This document shows, piece by piece, positions 8,711 to 18,155 of a stretch of DNA of 64,000 nt. Positions within the stretch are counted from its first letter, which is position 1. Every line of letters begins with the position of its first letter. The notes beneath the pieces are model-generated. The model ran no database searches. It saw only the letters and a list, made by a program, of their open reading frames with translations, and was not told the DNA's origin. The stretch comes from Gemmobacter sp. (GTDB lineage: Bacteria; Pseudomonadota; Alphaproteobacteria; Rhodobacterales; Rhodobacteraceae): contig NZ_JAUCBS010000013.1 of assembly GCF_034676705.1 (NCBI RefSeq), positions 818,501 to 882,500 on the forward strand, given 5' to 3'. The translations under genes and the position numbers were made by a program.

Positions 8711-9958
8711 TCAGATCAGGAATTCCGCCAGCGTTTCATCCCCGGTGATGTCGCGCCAGACGATGGCCGCCGCATCCAGCCTGGCCAGCAGGGTGATGAA
8801 ATTCTCGGGCCGCGAGGTTTCGATCCCGATCAGCACCGAGCCAAAGTTGCGTGCCGATTTCTTGAGGTATTCGAACCGCGCAATATCGTCGTCGGGGCCC
8901 AGCATCGTCAGGAACTCGCGCAGCGCGCCGGGGCGCTGGGGCAGGCGCAGCAGGAAATATTTCTTCTTGCCGGCAAAGCGCATGGCGCGTTCGCGCACCT
9001 CGGGCAGGCGTTCGAAATCGAAGTTGCCGCCCGAAGTGATGCAGACCACCGTCTTGCCGCGGATCTGGCCGGCCAGATCGGGCAGCACGTCGATGGACAG
9101 CGCCCCGGCGGGTTCCAGCACGATGCCTTCGACGTTCAGCATTTCCAGCATGGTGATGCAGATGCGGTCTTCGGGGGCGGCCAGCACATGAGAGGGAGCG
9201 ACGCCGCGCAGGGCGGCAAAGGGCAGGTCGCCCAGCCGCGCCACGGCGGCGCCATCGACAAAGCTGTTGACGCGGGGCAAGGTGGCGGGCGCGCCGGCCG
9301 CCAGCGCGGCGGCCATGCTGGTGCCGCCCAGCGGTTCCACAAAGCGGTAGGCGATGCCCGGGGCCTCGGCATTCAGATAGCCGGTGACGCCTGCCGCCAG
9401 CCCGCCGCCGCCGACCGGAATCACCACCATGTCGGGCGCGCGGCCCAGCTGGTCCAGCAGTTCCACCGCAACGGTGGCCTGCCCCTCGATCACGTCGGCA
9501 TCGTCGAAGGGGGCCAGGAAATGCGCGCCCTGCCGGGTGCAATAGGCCTTGGCGGCCGCAAGGGTCTGGTCGAAATAATCGCCGGTCAGCACGATTTCCA
9601 CCGCGCCGCCGCCGAAGGTGCGGGTCTTGTCGATCTTCTGTTGCGGGGTCGTCACCGGCATGAAGATGGTGCCGCGCACGCCGAAATGGCGGCAGGCATA
9701 GGCCATGCCCTGCGCATGGTTGCCGGCGCTGGCGCAGACGAACTGCCGCTGGTCGGGCTGCGCCACCCGCAGCTTGCGCATGGCATTGAAGGCCCCGCGC
9801 AACTTGTAGCTGCGCACCGGGGTCAGATCCTCGCGCTTCAGCCAGATGTCGGCGCCGAAGCGGGCCGACAGGTGATCGTTGCGCTGAAGCGGCGTCGGCT
9901 CGAACAGATCGCGCAGCGCGGCGGCGGCATCGCGGACGGAATGGGCGAAATCGGTCAT
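8711..9958 (-). CDS. ilvA: threonine ammonia-lyase (threonine dehydratase)
   Basis: IlvA (415 aa) deaminates threonine to 2-oxobutanoate, the first dedicated step to isoleucine, using PLP. Lys52 in PVRSYKLRGAFNAM binds PLP, SAGNHAQG follows, and the phosphate-binding loop is VIPVGGGGLAAG. The C-terminal 90 residues, beginning around KKKYFLLRLPQRPGALREFL, form one ACT-like regulatory domain, as in the shorter Bacillus-type enzyme. The ATG at 9958 is chosen because family similarity starts at MTDFAHSV; the open frame continues much further upstream but only antisense to argG. Confidence 0.95.
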   Translation of the reverse strand: MTDFAHSVRDAAAALRDLFEPTPLQRNDHLSARFGADIWLKREDLTPVRSYKLRGAFNAMRKLRVAQPDQRQFVCASAGNHAQGMAYACRHFGVRGTIFMPVTTPQQKIDKTRTFGGGAVEIVLTGDYFDQTLAAAKAYCTRQGAHFLAPFDDADVIEGQATVAVELLDQLGRAPDMVVIPVGGGGLAAGVTGYLNAEAPGIAYRFVEPLGGTSMAAALAAGAPATLPRVNSFVDGAAVARLGDLPFAALRGVAPSHVLAAPEDRICITMLEMLNVEGIVLEPAGALSIDVLPDLAGQIRGKTVVCITSGGNFDFERLPEVRERAMRFAGKKKYFLLRLPQRPGALREFLTMLGPDDDIARFEYLKKSARNFGSVLIGIETSRPENFITLLARLDAAAIVWRDITGDETLAEFLI

Positions 9959-10081
9959 CTGGACCCCCTGCGGCAACTGGCCCCCCGTAACAGTCCGACG
10001 ACGCCACGTCCACCGCCGCCCTTGCCGCCCCCGCCAAAACCGACTAGACCCTGCGCGGTTTTCCCTTGACGGAGCTGCCCC

Positions 10082-11314
10082 ATGTCCGCGCCCAAGAAAG
10101 TCGTGCTTGCCTATTCGGGGGGTCTCGACACCTCGATCATCCTCAAATGGCTGCAAACCGAATACGGCTGCGAGGTCATTACCTTTACCGCCGACCTTGG
10201 CCAGGGCGAGGAGCTGGAGCCCGCACGCCAGAAGGCGCTGCTGCTGGGCATCAAGGAAGAGAACATCCACATCATCGACGTGCGCGAGGAATTCGTGCGC
10301 GATTTCGTGTTCCCGATGTTCCGGGCCAATGCGGTCTATGAAGGGCTGTATCTGCTGGGCACCTCGATCGCGCGGCCGCTGATCAGCCAGCATCTGGTGA
10401 AGATCGCGCATCAGCACGGTGCCGATGCGGTGGCGCATGGCGCGACCGGCAAGGGCAACGACCAGGTGCGGTTCGAACTGTCGGCGCTGGCGCTGGATCC
10501 GACGATCCGGGTGATCGCGCCCTGGCGGGAATGGGATCTGACCAGCCGCACCAAGCTGCTGGAATTCGCCGAAGCGAACCAGATTCCGATTGCCAAGAAC
10601 AAGCGCGGCGAGGCGCCGTTCAGCGTGGACGCCAACCTGCTGCACACCTCGTCCGAAGGGACCGTGCTGGAGGATCCGGCGGTCGAAGCACCGGATTACG
10701 TCGCACAGCGCATCGTGCGCGCCGAGGATGCCCCGGATCAGGCCGAGTTCATCGAGGTCACCTTCGAACAGGGCGATGCCGTGGCGATCAATGGCGAGGC
10801 GCTGAGCCCGGCGACCCTGCTGACCCGGCTGAACGAATATGGCGCGAAACATGGCGTCGGGATGCTGGACTTTGTGGAAAACCGCTTTGTCGGGATGAAG
10901 TCGCGTGGCCTGTACGAAACCCCCGGCGGCACCATCCTGCTGGAAGCGCACCGCGGGATCGAACAGATCACGCTGGATGCCGGCGCGGGCCACCTGAAGG
11001 ATTCGATCATGCCGCGCTATGCGGAACTGATCTACAACGGCTTCTGGTTCAGCCCCGAGCGTGAAGCGCTTCAGGCGCTGATCGACAAGACGCAGGAGCA
11101 TGTCACCGGCACCGTGCGGCTGAAGCTGTACAAGGGATCGGTGCGCACGGTCGCGCGGTGGTCGGACCACTCGCTCTATTCCGAAAAGCACGTGACCTTC
11201 GAGGAAGATGCCGGCGCCTACAACCAGAAGGACGCCGAAGGGTTCATCCGCCTGAACGCGCTGCGCCTGAAGCTGATCGCAACGCGCAATGCGCGGGTGG
11301 CGAAGAAAGGCTGA
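10082..11314 (+). CDS. argG: argininosuccinate synthase
   Basis: ArgG (410 aa) condenses citrulline and aspartate with ATP, the penultimate step of arginine synthesis. The N-type ATP pyrophosphatase loop LAYSGGLDTSIILKWL is at residues 9-24. TSIARPLISQ, HGATGKGNDQVRFE and TKLLEFA follow, as expected for type I bacterial enzymes. Length is normal. It is divergent from ilvA with a 123-base gap and is followed by copy 3 of the dispersed element. Confidence 0.97.
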   Translation: MSAPKKVVLAYSGGLDTSIILKWLQTEYGCEVITFTADLGQGEELEPARQKALLLGIKEENIHIIDVREEFVRDFVFPMFRANAVYEGLYLLGTSIARPLISQHLVKIAHQHGADAVAHGATGKGNDQVRFELSALALDPTIRVIAPWREWDLTSRTKLLEFAEANQIPIAKNKRGEAPFSVDANLLHTSSEGTVLEDPAVEAPDYVAQRIVRAEDAPDQAEFIEVTFEQGDAVAINGEALSPATLLTRLNEYGAKHGVGMLDFVENRFVGMKSRGLYETPGGTILLEAHRGIEQITLDAGAGHLKDSIMPRYAELIYNGFWFSPEREALQALIDKTQEHVTGTVRLKLYKGSVRTVARWSDHSLYSEKHVTFEEDAGAYNQKDAEGFIRLNALRLKLIATRNARVAKKG

Positions 11315-11334
11315 GGTCGCGTTTGCGGCCGGCG

Positions 11335-11386
11335 CCGGGGGGCCCTGCCCCCCGGACCCCCCGGGATATTTTCGGACAGATGAAAG
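11335..11386. repeat. dispersed intergenic element, copy 3
   Basis: Twenty bases after the argG stop there is a 9-bp stem CCGGGGGGC/GCCCCCCGG (11335-11355, loop CCT). The element core follows, reading CATCTGTCCGAAAATATCCC on the reverse strand, almost identical to copy 1. Position and structure suggest a terminator for argG. Confidence 0.72.
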
Positions 11387-11464
11387 AGGGGCCGGGTTTT
11401 GCGCCCCGGCTTGCAGGCTGTGCGGGGGCGACCTAGATTAAGCGCAGGTGCGAAGGAGCGACCC

Positions 11465-11698
11465 ATGATACAGGCCCAGGATATCGAGAACCTGCTGCGC
11501 GAAAGCTTTCCGCAGGCAAAGATCACGGTTCAGGGGGATGACGGGACGCATTTCGCGGCCGAGGTGATCGACGAGAGCTTTCGCGGCCTGAACCGGGTGC
11601 AACAGCAGCGCGCCGTCTATGCCGCGCTGAAAGGCAAGATGGACGGCTCGAACGGCGAATTGCATGCGCTGGCGCTGACGACCAAGGCGCCAGAGTGA
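11465..11698 (+). CDS. BolA family protein
   Basis: This 77-aa protein belongs to the BolA/IbaG family, which partners with CGFS-type monothiol glutaredoxins to handle [2Fe-2S] clusters. It shows the fold's features: LLRESFPQAKITVQGDDGTH, the central FAAEVIDESFRGL and the RAVYAALKGKM helix. Position and partner suggest cytosolic iron-sulfur trafficking. The ATG at 11465 has AAGGAGCG upstream, and family similarity begins there. Just one 21-codon frame lies between it and grxD. Confidence 0.9.
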   Translation: MIQAQDIENLLRESFPQAKITVQGDDGTHFAAEVIDESFRGLNRVQQQRAVYAALKGKMDGSNGELHALALTTKAPE

Positions 11699-11763
11699 TG
11701 TTGTGGTTTTTGCTGGCCGTGCTGGTGATCGCCGGATTGGTGATGGCGGCGCGGCGGGCGTGA
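11698..11763 (+). CDS. putative 21-aa single-pass membrane peptide
   Basis: A 21-codon frame begins in the stop codon of the bolA-like gene (TGATG overlap) and ends 52 bases before grxD. The product would be a start Met, about 17 hydrophobic residues (LWFLLAVLVIAGLVMAA) and a basic RRA end, the composition of a small single-pass membrane protein. There is no strong ribosome site of its own; translation would rely on coupling to bolA. No known family is recognised. Chance occurrence is possible, so confidence is low to moderate. Confidence 0.4.
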   Translation: MLWFLLAVLVIAGLVMAARRA

Positions 11764-11815
11764 TCGGCGAATGTGCGGCCAGTGCCACGGGCGGGCCGGC
11801 GACAAGGGGAACGAC

Positions 11816-12175
11816 ATGAGCGCTGTGGACCAGATCCGCGAGACGATTCAGGCCAATGACGTGGTGCTGTACATGAAGGGCACCAAGATGATGCCGCAAT
11901 GCGGCTTTTCCAGCCGTGTGGCGGGCATCCTGAACTTCATGGGCGTGGACTATGCCGATGTGAACGTGCTGGCCGACCCGGATGTGCGGCAGGGCATCAA
12001 GGACTTTTCCGACTGGCCGACCATCCCGCAGCTGTATGTCAAGGGCGAGTTCGTCGGCGGCTGCGATATCGTCACCGAGATGACCCTGTCGGGAGAGCTG
12101 GACCAGCTGTTCGATGCCAAGGGCGTGGGCTACGACAAGGCCAAGGCGGACCAGATCCGCGACGCCAACAAGTAA
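11816..12175 (+). CDS. grxD: monothiol glutaredoxin, Grx4 type
   Basis: This 119-aa CGFS glutaredoxin (CGFS at residues 29-32) binds and transfers [2Fe-2S] clusters with glutathione as co-ligand. The WPTIPQLYVKGEFVGGCDI segment supplies the cis-proline and glutathione-binding residues. The start at MSAVDQIRE is supported by AAGGGG six bases before it. It follows the bolA-like gene, and the two products are expected to form a heterocomplex. A G/C-rich stem followed by T4 ends the transcript. Confidence 0.95.
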   Translation: MSAVDQIRETIQANDVVLYMKGTKMMPQCGFSSRVAGILNFMGVDYADVNVLADPDVRQGIKDFSDWPTIPQLYVKGEFVGGCDIVTEMTLSGELDQLFDAKGVGYDKAKADQIRDANK

Positions 12176-12194
12176 GCGCCGCAGGATGCGTCCG

Positions 12195-12229
12195 GGGCCG
12201 TGCCGCGTGTGCCGCGGCGCGGCCCTTTT
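12195..12229 (+). terminator. Rho-independent terminator after grxD
   Basis: A 13-bp stem with one G-T wobble (12195-12207 with 12213-12225, loop TGTGC) is followed by TTTT. It begins about 20 bases after the grxD stop. Confidence 0.75.
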
Positions 12230-12262
12230 GTGCATGACGCCCCGGCCCGTGCATGCTAGGCC

Positions 12263-14542
12263 ATGGCCATGAAAAAGCCCGCGACCCAGCTTCCGTCCCG
12301 CCAGCAGATCCTTGACTGGATTGCCCAGAACCCCGGCGATCCGGCCAAGCGCGACATTGCGCGCGCCTTTGGCATCAAGGGGCCGCTGAAGATCGAACTC
12401 AAGCGGATGCTGAAAGAGCTGGAGACCGAGGGCGCGGTGGAAAAGAAGGCCCGCCGCTATGGCCGGCCGGGCGAATTGCCCGCCGTGTCGGTGCTGGAGG
12501 TGACGGGGCCCGACCGGCAGGGCGACCTGTTCGCCCGCGCGCTGGAATGGACGGGCGAAGGCGAGGCGCCGCGCATTCTGGTGACGACATCCAGGGACGA
12601 CCCGGCGCTGGGGGCCGGCGACCGCATTCTGGTGCGGCTGACCAGCGTGGAGGGCGAGGGGCACAGCCACACCGCCCGGCTGATCCGCCGCATCGGGCAG
12701 GGCGCTCGGCGCATCCTGGGCCTGTTCCGCAAGACCGGCGAGGGCGGGCGCATCCTGCCCATCGACAAGGGCGAGACCAAGGAATGGCTGGTCGGCCGCG
12801 ATGCCACCCAGAATGCCCGCGATGGCGAACTGGTCGAGGCCGAGCTGGTTGGCCGGCGCGAGGCGATGGGCCTGCCGCGGGCGCGCGTCGTGGCCCGGCT
12901 GGGCGATCCGGGCGCGCCGCGGGCAGTGTCGCTGATCGCCATTCACCAGCACGGCATTCCCGACGATTTCCCCGATGATGTGGTGATGGAGGCCGAACGG
13001 CAGGAGCCGGCGCCGCTAGGCGCACGCGAGGATTTGCGCCACCTGCCGCTGGTCACCATCGACCCGGCCGATGCGCGCGACCGGGATGATGCCGTGCTGG
13101 CCCATGCCGATACCGACAAGACCAATCCGGGCGGCCATGTGATCTGGGTGGCGATTGCCGATGTGGCGCATTATGTGCGCCCGCAGTCGCTGCTGGACCG
13201 CGAGGCGAGGAAGCGCGGCAATTCCACCTATTTCCCCGACCGTGTGGTGCCGATGCTGCCCGACCGGCTGTCGGGCGACCTGTGTTCGCTGCATCAGGGG
13301 GTGGATCGCGCCTGTCTGGCCGTCTGCATGCGGATCGACGCGCAGGGCAACAAGATCTCGCATCGCTTTACCCGTGGCCTGATGCGGTCGCAGGCGTCGC
13401 TGGCCTATGAGGCGGTGCAGGGTGCCATCGATGGCCGCCCCGATACCCAGACCGAACCGCTGCTGGACCCGGTGCTGCGGCCGCTGTACGCGGCCTATGA
13501 TGCGCTGAAACGCGCGCGGGCCATTCGCCAGCCGCTGGAGCTGGAGCTGCCCGAGCGCCGGATCATCCTGTCGGAAGAGGGCAAGGTGGTGTCGGTCGCG
13601 TTCAAGGAACGGTTCGACGCGCACAAGCTGATCGAAGAATTCATGGTGCTGGCCAATGTCGCCGCCGCCGAGGAGCTGGAGCGGGTGAAGCGCCCGCTGC
13701 TGTATCGGGTCCACGAGGAACCCAGCCTGGACAAGATCGACGCGCTGCGCGAGGTGGCCGAGGCGTCGGGCTTTGTGCTGGCGCGAGGGCAGGTGCTGAA
13801 GACCCAGCATCTGAACAACCTGCTGCGGCAGGCCGAGGGCAGCGATTTCGACGAATTGCTGAACCTGACGACCCTGCGGTCGATGACGCAGGCCTATTAC
13901 GACCCGCGCAACCTTGGACATTTCGGACTTGCGCTGCGGTCCTATGCGCATTTCACCAGCCCGATCCGCAGGTATTCCGACCTGATCGTGCATCGGGCGC
14001 TGATCGCGGGCCACGGCTGGGGCGACGATGGGCTGAGCCGCGAGGATGTCGAGGTGCTGTCGGAAACCGCCAAGCAGATCTCGGATACCGAACGGCGCAG
14101 CATGGCGGCCGAACGCGATACGACCGACCGCTATCTGGCCGCCTGGCTGTCGGACCGGGTGGGGGCAGAGTTCACCGGGCGCATCTCGGGCGTGCAGCGG
14201 TTCGGGCTGTTCGTGCGGCTGGATGAATCGGGCGCCGACGGACTGATCCCGATCCGCGACGTGGGGCGCGAGTTCTTTCACTATGATCCCGACAGCCAGA
14301 CGCTGATGGGCGCCGATACCGGGCTGACCATCGGCGTGGGCCAGCGCGTGACGGTGCGGCTGGCCGAGGCGGTGCCGGTGACCGGAGGGCTGGTGCTGGA
14401 ACTCTTGTCGATCGAGGACAAGGGCCTGCCCTCGGGGCGGGCGGCACGCACGCGCAAGGGCTTTGCCCGGGGCAAGGGGCGGGGCTTCAAGCCGCGGGAA
14501 AAGCCGGCATCCTCTCGCAAGATCACGCGCAAAGGGCGCTGA
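12263..14542 (+). CDS. rnr: ribonuclease R
   Basis: RNase R (759 aa) is a processive 3'-to-5' exoribonuclease that degrades structured RNA. It has an N-terminal winged-helix and cold-shock region, and the RNB catalytic domain with the metal-binding TIDPADARDRDDAV at about residues 265-279. HFTSPIRRYSDLIVHR follows near 570, and an S1 RNA-binding domain (FTGRISGVQRFGLFVRL) lies near residue 640. The C terminus is basic (ARTRKGFARGKGRGFKP), as is typical for RNase R. It starts 87 bases after grxD beyond a terminator, so it probably has its own promoter. Confidence 0.96.
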   Translation: MAMKKPATQLPSRQQILDWIAQNPGDPAKRDIARAFGIKGPLKIELKRMLKELETEGAVEKKARRYGRPGELPAVSVLEVTGPDRQGDLFARALEWTGEGEAPRILVTTSRDDPALGAGDRILVRLTSVEGEGHSHTARLIRRIGQGARRILGLFRKTGEGGRILPIDKGETKEWLVGRDATQNARDGELVEAELVGRREAMGLPRARVVARLGDPGAPRAVSLIAIHQHGIPDDFPDDVVMEAERQEPAPLGAREDLRHLPLVTIDPADARDRDDAVLAHADTDKTNPGGHVIWVAIADVAHYVRPQSLLDREARKRGNSTYFPDRVVPMLPDRLSGDLCSLHQGVDRACLAVCMRIDAQGNKISHRFTRGLMRSQASLAYEAVQGAIDGRPDTQTEPLLDPVLRPLYAAYDALKRARAIRQPLELELPERRIILSEEGKVVSVAFKERFDAHKLIEEFMVLANVAAAEELERVKRPLLYRVHEEPSLDKIDALREVAEASGFVLARGQVLKTQHLNNLLRQAEGSDFDELLNLTTLRSMTQAYYDPRNLGHFGLALRSYAHFTSPIRRYSDLIVHRALIAGHGWGDDGLSREDVEVLSETAKQISDTERRSMAAERDTTDRYLAAWLSDRVGAEFTGRISGVQRFGLFVRLDESGADGLIPIRDVGREFFHYDPDSQTLMGADTGLTIGVGQRVTVRLAEAVPVTGGLVLELLSIEDKGLPSGRAARTRKGFARGKGRGFKPREKPASSRKITRKGR

Positions 14543-14627
14543 GGCGGGGGCGGGCCTAGGCGGGCGGGCGGTTTCCGGTTAGATTGCTGCAAAAGAGCAG
14601 ACAACAACGGAAACGACAGGTGCCCGC

Positions 14628-15878
14628 ATGCCCCGCACAGCCAAGGTATTTGCAATCGGCCTCGCCCTTCTGCCCATGGGCTGCGGCAGCGCCGGGTCGG
14701 AACGCTATGTCTCGGCCCGCCCTGCGGCCACGCCGGCCCCGGTAGCCGTGGCAACGCCCGAACAGCGCGCCGGGTTCGACCGCTGGGCGGTGGGCTTTGC
14801 CGCGCGCGCGCAGTCCAAGGGGATTTCGGCCACTGTGGTGGACCGCGCGATGCGCGTGGCCAGCTATGACCCCGATGTGATCCGGCTGGACCGCCGGCAG
14901 GCCGAATTCGCCCGGCCGATCTGGGAATATCTGGACAGCGCGCTATCCGACACCCGGCTGGCCAGCGGGCGCAAGGCGCTGGCCGAACAGGGCGCCGTCC
15001 TGAACCGGATCGAAGCGCGCTATGGCGTGCCGGCCGAGGTGGTGGCGGCGATCTGGGGCATGGAAACCAGCTATGGCGTGAACCGGGGGAAAAAGGGCAT
15101 CATCCCGTCGCTGGCGACGCTGGCCTATGATGGCCGGCGCGGGGCGTTCTTCGAAGACCAGCTGATCGCCGCACTGAAGATCATCCAGGCCGGCGATGTG
15201 GACCCGGCCGGCATGATGGGCAGCTGGGCCGGCGCCATGGGGCATACCCAGTTCATGCCGACCAGCTACCTGTCCTATGCCGTCGATTTCACCGGCGATG
15301 GCAAGCGCGACATCTGGTCGGACAACCCGACCGATGCGCTGGCCTCGGCTGCGAATTATCTGGCCAGGATGGGCTGGAAGACCGGCCAGCCCTGGGCGGT
15401 CGAGGTGACGGTGCCCGCCGGCTTCCGCGAGGCGGGCAAGAGCATCAAGAAACAACCCTCGCAATGGCAGGCGCAGGGCGTGTCGGCGGTGCGTGGCGGG
15501 CGGATTGCCGACCATGGCGCGGCGTCGATCCTGATGCCGGCGGGGGCGAATGGTCCGGCGCTGATGATCTTTGACAATTTCCGGGTGATCAGCCGCTACA
15601 ACAATGCCGACAGCTATGTGATGGGCGTGGGCCTGTTGTCCGACCAGCTGGCGGGGCGCGGCGGTCTGGTCAAGGGCTGGCCGCGCAGCGACCGGCCGCT
15701 GAGCGAATCCGAGCGCAAGGAGATCCAGCGCCGGCTGACCGACATGGGCTATTACCAGGGCGAGATCGACGGCGTGACCGGATCGGGCACGATGGATGCG
15801 GTGCGCGCCTGGCAGACGGCGCAGGGCATGGCCCCCGATGGCTATGTCAACGAGGCGTTGCTGAAAAAGCTGCGCTGA
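14628..15878 (+). CDS. lytic murein transglycosylase (MltB family) lipoprotein
   Basis: The 416-aa protein cleaves the glycan strands of peptidoglycan to 1,6-anhydromuropeptides. The N terminus is a lipoprotein signal with lipobox LPMGC (Cys19), so it should be anchored to a membrane and act in the periplasm. The SLT-type domain contains catalytic Glu146 in IWGMETSYG and the GAMGHTQFMPTSYL motif. The C-terminal 60 residues (RRLTDMGYYQGEIDGVTG) form a peptidoglycan-binding type 1 domain. Length and domain order match alphaproteobacterial MltB-like enzymes. Confidence 0.92.
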   Translation: MPRTAKVFAIGLALLPMGCGSAGSERYVSARPAATPAPVAVATPEQRAGFDRWAVGFAARAQSKGISATVVDRAMRVASYDPDVIRLDRRQAEFARPIWEYLDSALSDTRLASGRKALAEQGAVLNRIEARYGVPAEVVAAIWGMETSYGVNRGKKGIIPSLATLAYDGRRGAFFEDQLIAALKIIQAGDVDPAGMMGSWAGAMGHTQFMPTSYLSYAVDFTGDGKRDIWSDNPTDALASAANYLARMGWKTGQPWAVEVTVPAGFREAGKSIKKQPSQWQAQGVSAVRGGRIADHGAASILMPAGANGPALMIFDNFRVISRYNNADSYVMGVGLLSDQLAGRGGLVKGWPRSDRPLSESERKEIQRRLTDMGYYQGEIDGVTGSGTMDAVRAWQTAQGMAPDGYVNEALLKKLR

Positions 15879-15989
15879 CCTGACATATGCGTGAGAGGCA
15901 ATCTTGCCCCTATGCCGAATGATACGGGCGCGGCTAACCTTCGCCGCGTCGGTGCCGCACCGCCATTGCAAGCCATGGAGAGCAAGCCA

Positions 15990-16430
15990 ATGAAATTCCT
16001 GCCCAAAGCCATTGCCCTGTGCCTGATCGTCGCGGCCGGTGCCGCCGGCGCCAAGGAGGGTGTGACGAATCCCGTCGTCAAGGCCCGCATGCAGACGATG
16101 GACACGATCCGCGCCAACACCGGCATTCTGGGCAACATGGCCAGCGGCAAGGCGGCCTTTGACCCGGCCGCCGCCACCGCCGCCAAGACCGCGCTGGCGG
16201 CGGCCGCGGCCGAGATTGTCGTCAAGTTCCAGGCGAACGAAGACGATCCGGTGTCGGAAGGCAGCCCGAAAATCTGGCAGAACTACACCGATTTCACCAC
16301 CAGGGCCGAGGCGCTGGTGACGGCGGCGGAAGGCGCCGATGTCGCCTCGCTGGATGGGCTGAAGGCGGGGATGGGGGCGATTGGCGGGGCTTGCAAGGCC
16401 TGCCACGAAGCCTACCGCGCCAAGAAGTGA
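15990..16430 (+). CDS. cytochrome c' (class II c-type cytochrome)
   Basis: This 146-aa protein has a Sec signal peptide (MKFLPKAIALCLIVAAGAAGA) and the C-terminal haem site CKACH (Cys135, Cys138, His139) typical of the four-helix cytochrome c' family, which binds NO and may protect against nitrosative stress in the periplasm. The conserved RxxxM early motif appears as VKARMQTMD. The ATG at 15990 is chosen because it gives a clean signal peptide and has GGAGAG upstream. It is convergent with the I78 gene across a hairpin. Confidence 0.9.
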   Translation: MKFLPKAIALCLIVAAGAAGAKEGVTNPVVKARMQTMDTIRANTGILGNMASGKAAFDPAAATAAKTALAAAAAEIVVKFQANEDDPVSEGSPKIWQNYTDFTTRAEALVTAAEGADVASLDGLKAGMGAIGGACKACHEAYRAKK

Positions 16431-16437
16431 TCCGGCC

Positions 16438-16464
16438 GGCGCCCCTCGTGATCCGGGGGGCGCC
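16438..16464. terminator. bidirectional terminator hairpin
   Basis: A perfect 8-bp stem GGCGCCCC/GGGGCGCC (16438-16445 with 16457-16464) sits between the convergent cytochrome c' and I78 genes. There is no T-run, so termination is inferred from position and stem strength. Confidence 0.5.
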
Positions 16465-16475
16465 TGCCATGGCGG

Positions 16476-16751
16476 TCAGCCGCAGGTCACCTGCGTGATG
16501 ATGCGCTGCCTGTCGTGATGGATGTTCAGCCGGCCGGGGTTGTGATCCATGGTCATGGCCGATCCGGGCGCCAGAATGCGCACCGGCCCCGCTACCTTCG
16601 ACGTATCGAAGCTGGCCAGCGGCCGGCCCACCAGCCCGGCATGATGCCCGGCCCGGCAATCCGCGACCGGGGCGGGCAGGGCGGCAGGCGGCTGGGGCAT
16701 GCAGGCCGCCAGCAGCGGCAGGGCGATGGCGGTCAAGGGCAGCAGGCGCAT
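16476..16751 (-). CDS. I78 family peptidase inhibitor lipoprotein
   Basis: This 91-aa product has a lipoprotein signal with lipobox LLAAC (MRLLPLTAIALPLLAACMPQ) and a C-terminal domain of the I78 type: CRAGHHAGLVGRPLASF, then VRILAPGSAMTMDHNPGRLN and TQVTCG. The two cysteines probably form a disulfide. I78 proteins inhibit serine peptidases; here it would protect the cell envelope. AAGGAGG sits eight bases before the ATG at 16751, which fixes the start. Confidence 0.85.
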   Translation of the reverse strand: MRLLPLTAIALPLLAACMPQPPAALPAPVADCRAGHHAGLVGRPLASFDTSKVAGPVRILAPGSAMTMDHNPGRLNIHHDRQRIITQVTCG

Positions 16752-16891
16752 GGAAAATCCTCCTTGGCGGGGATCCAGCGTGACCGGATGCGGTTGAATT
16801 GCAAGCCCGAGTTGCGGCACATGCGCGGCATCCGGCTTGCATCCCTGTCCGAACGGATCCAGCCTGCGCACAACCGAACGAGGAGGTTCCC

Positions 16892-18022
<1,131 letters not shown>

Positions 18023-18030
18023 TCGGGGCA

Positions 18031-18058
18031 GGGCGGGGGAAACCCCGCCCCTTTGTGT
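18031..18058 (+). terminator. Rho-independent terminator after the formaldehyde dehydrogenase gene
   Basis: A perfect 8-bp stem GGGCGGGG/CCCCGCCC with loop GAAA begins eight bases after the stop and is followed by CTTTGTGT. Confidence 0.75.
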
Positions 18059-18065
18059 GGCGCTG

Positions 18066-18150
18066 CGGGGGCGCTGCCCCCGGGGAACTGTTGCGCCCGG
18101 CGGTGGCGTTGCACCTGCCCCCGGGATATTTGGATCAGAGCGAAAGGGGG
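18066..18150. repeat. dispersed intergenic element, copy 4
   Basis: A hairpin CGGGGGC/GCCCCCG (18066-18082) is followed after about 35 bases by the element core (18117-18147). On the reverse strand the core reads CTTTCGCTCTGATCCAAATA and continues into TCCCGGG. It lies between the convergent dehydrogenase and aroA genes and ends a few bases from the aroA stop. Confidence 0.72.
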
Positions 18151-18155
18151 CCGCG

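Noticed and set aside
9959..11191. Upstream extension of the ilvA reading frame to 826 codons
   Set aside because: The added 411 residues lie antisense to argG and show no similarity; IlvA similarity starts at MTDFAHSV (9958).
11771..11815. N-terminal extension of Grx4 containing CGQCH, like a haem-binding motif
   Set aside because: There is no ribosome site before 11771, whereas AAGGGG lies six bases before the ATG at 11816, and no signal peptide accompanies the CxxCH.
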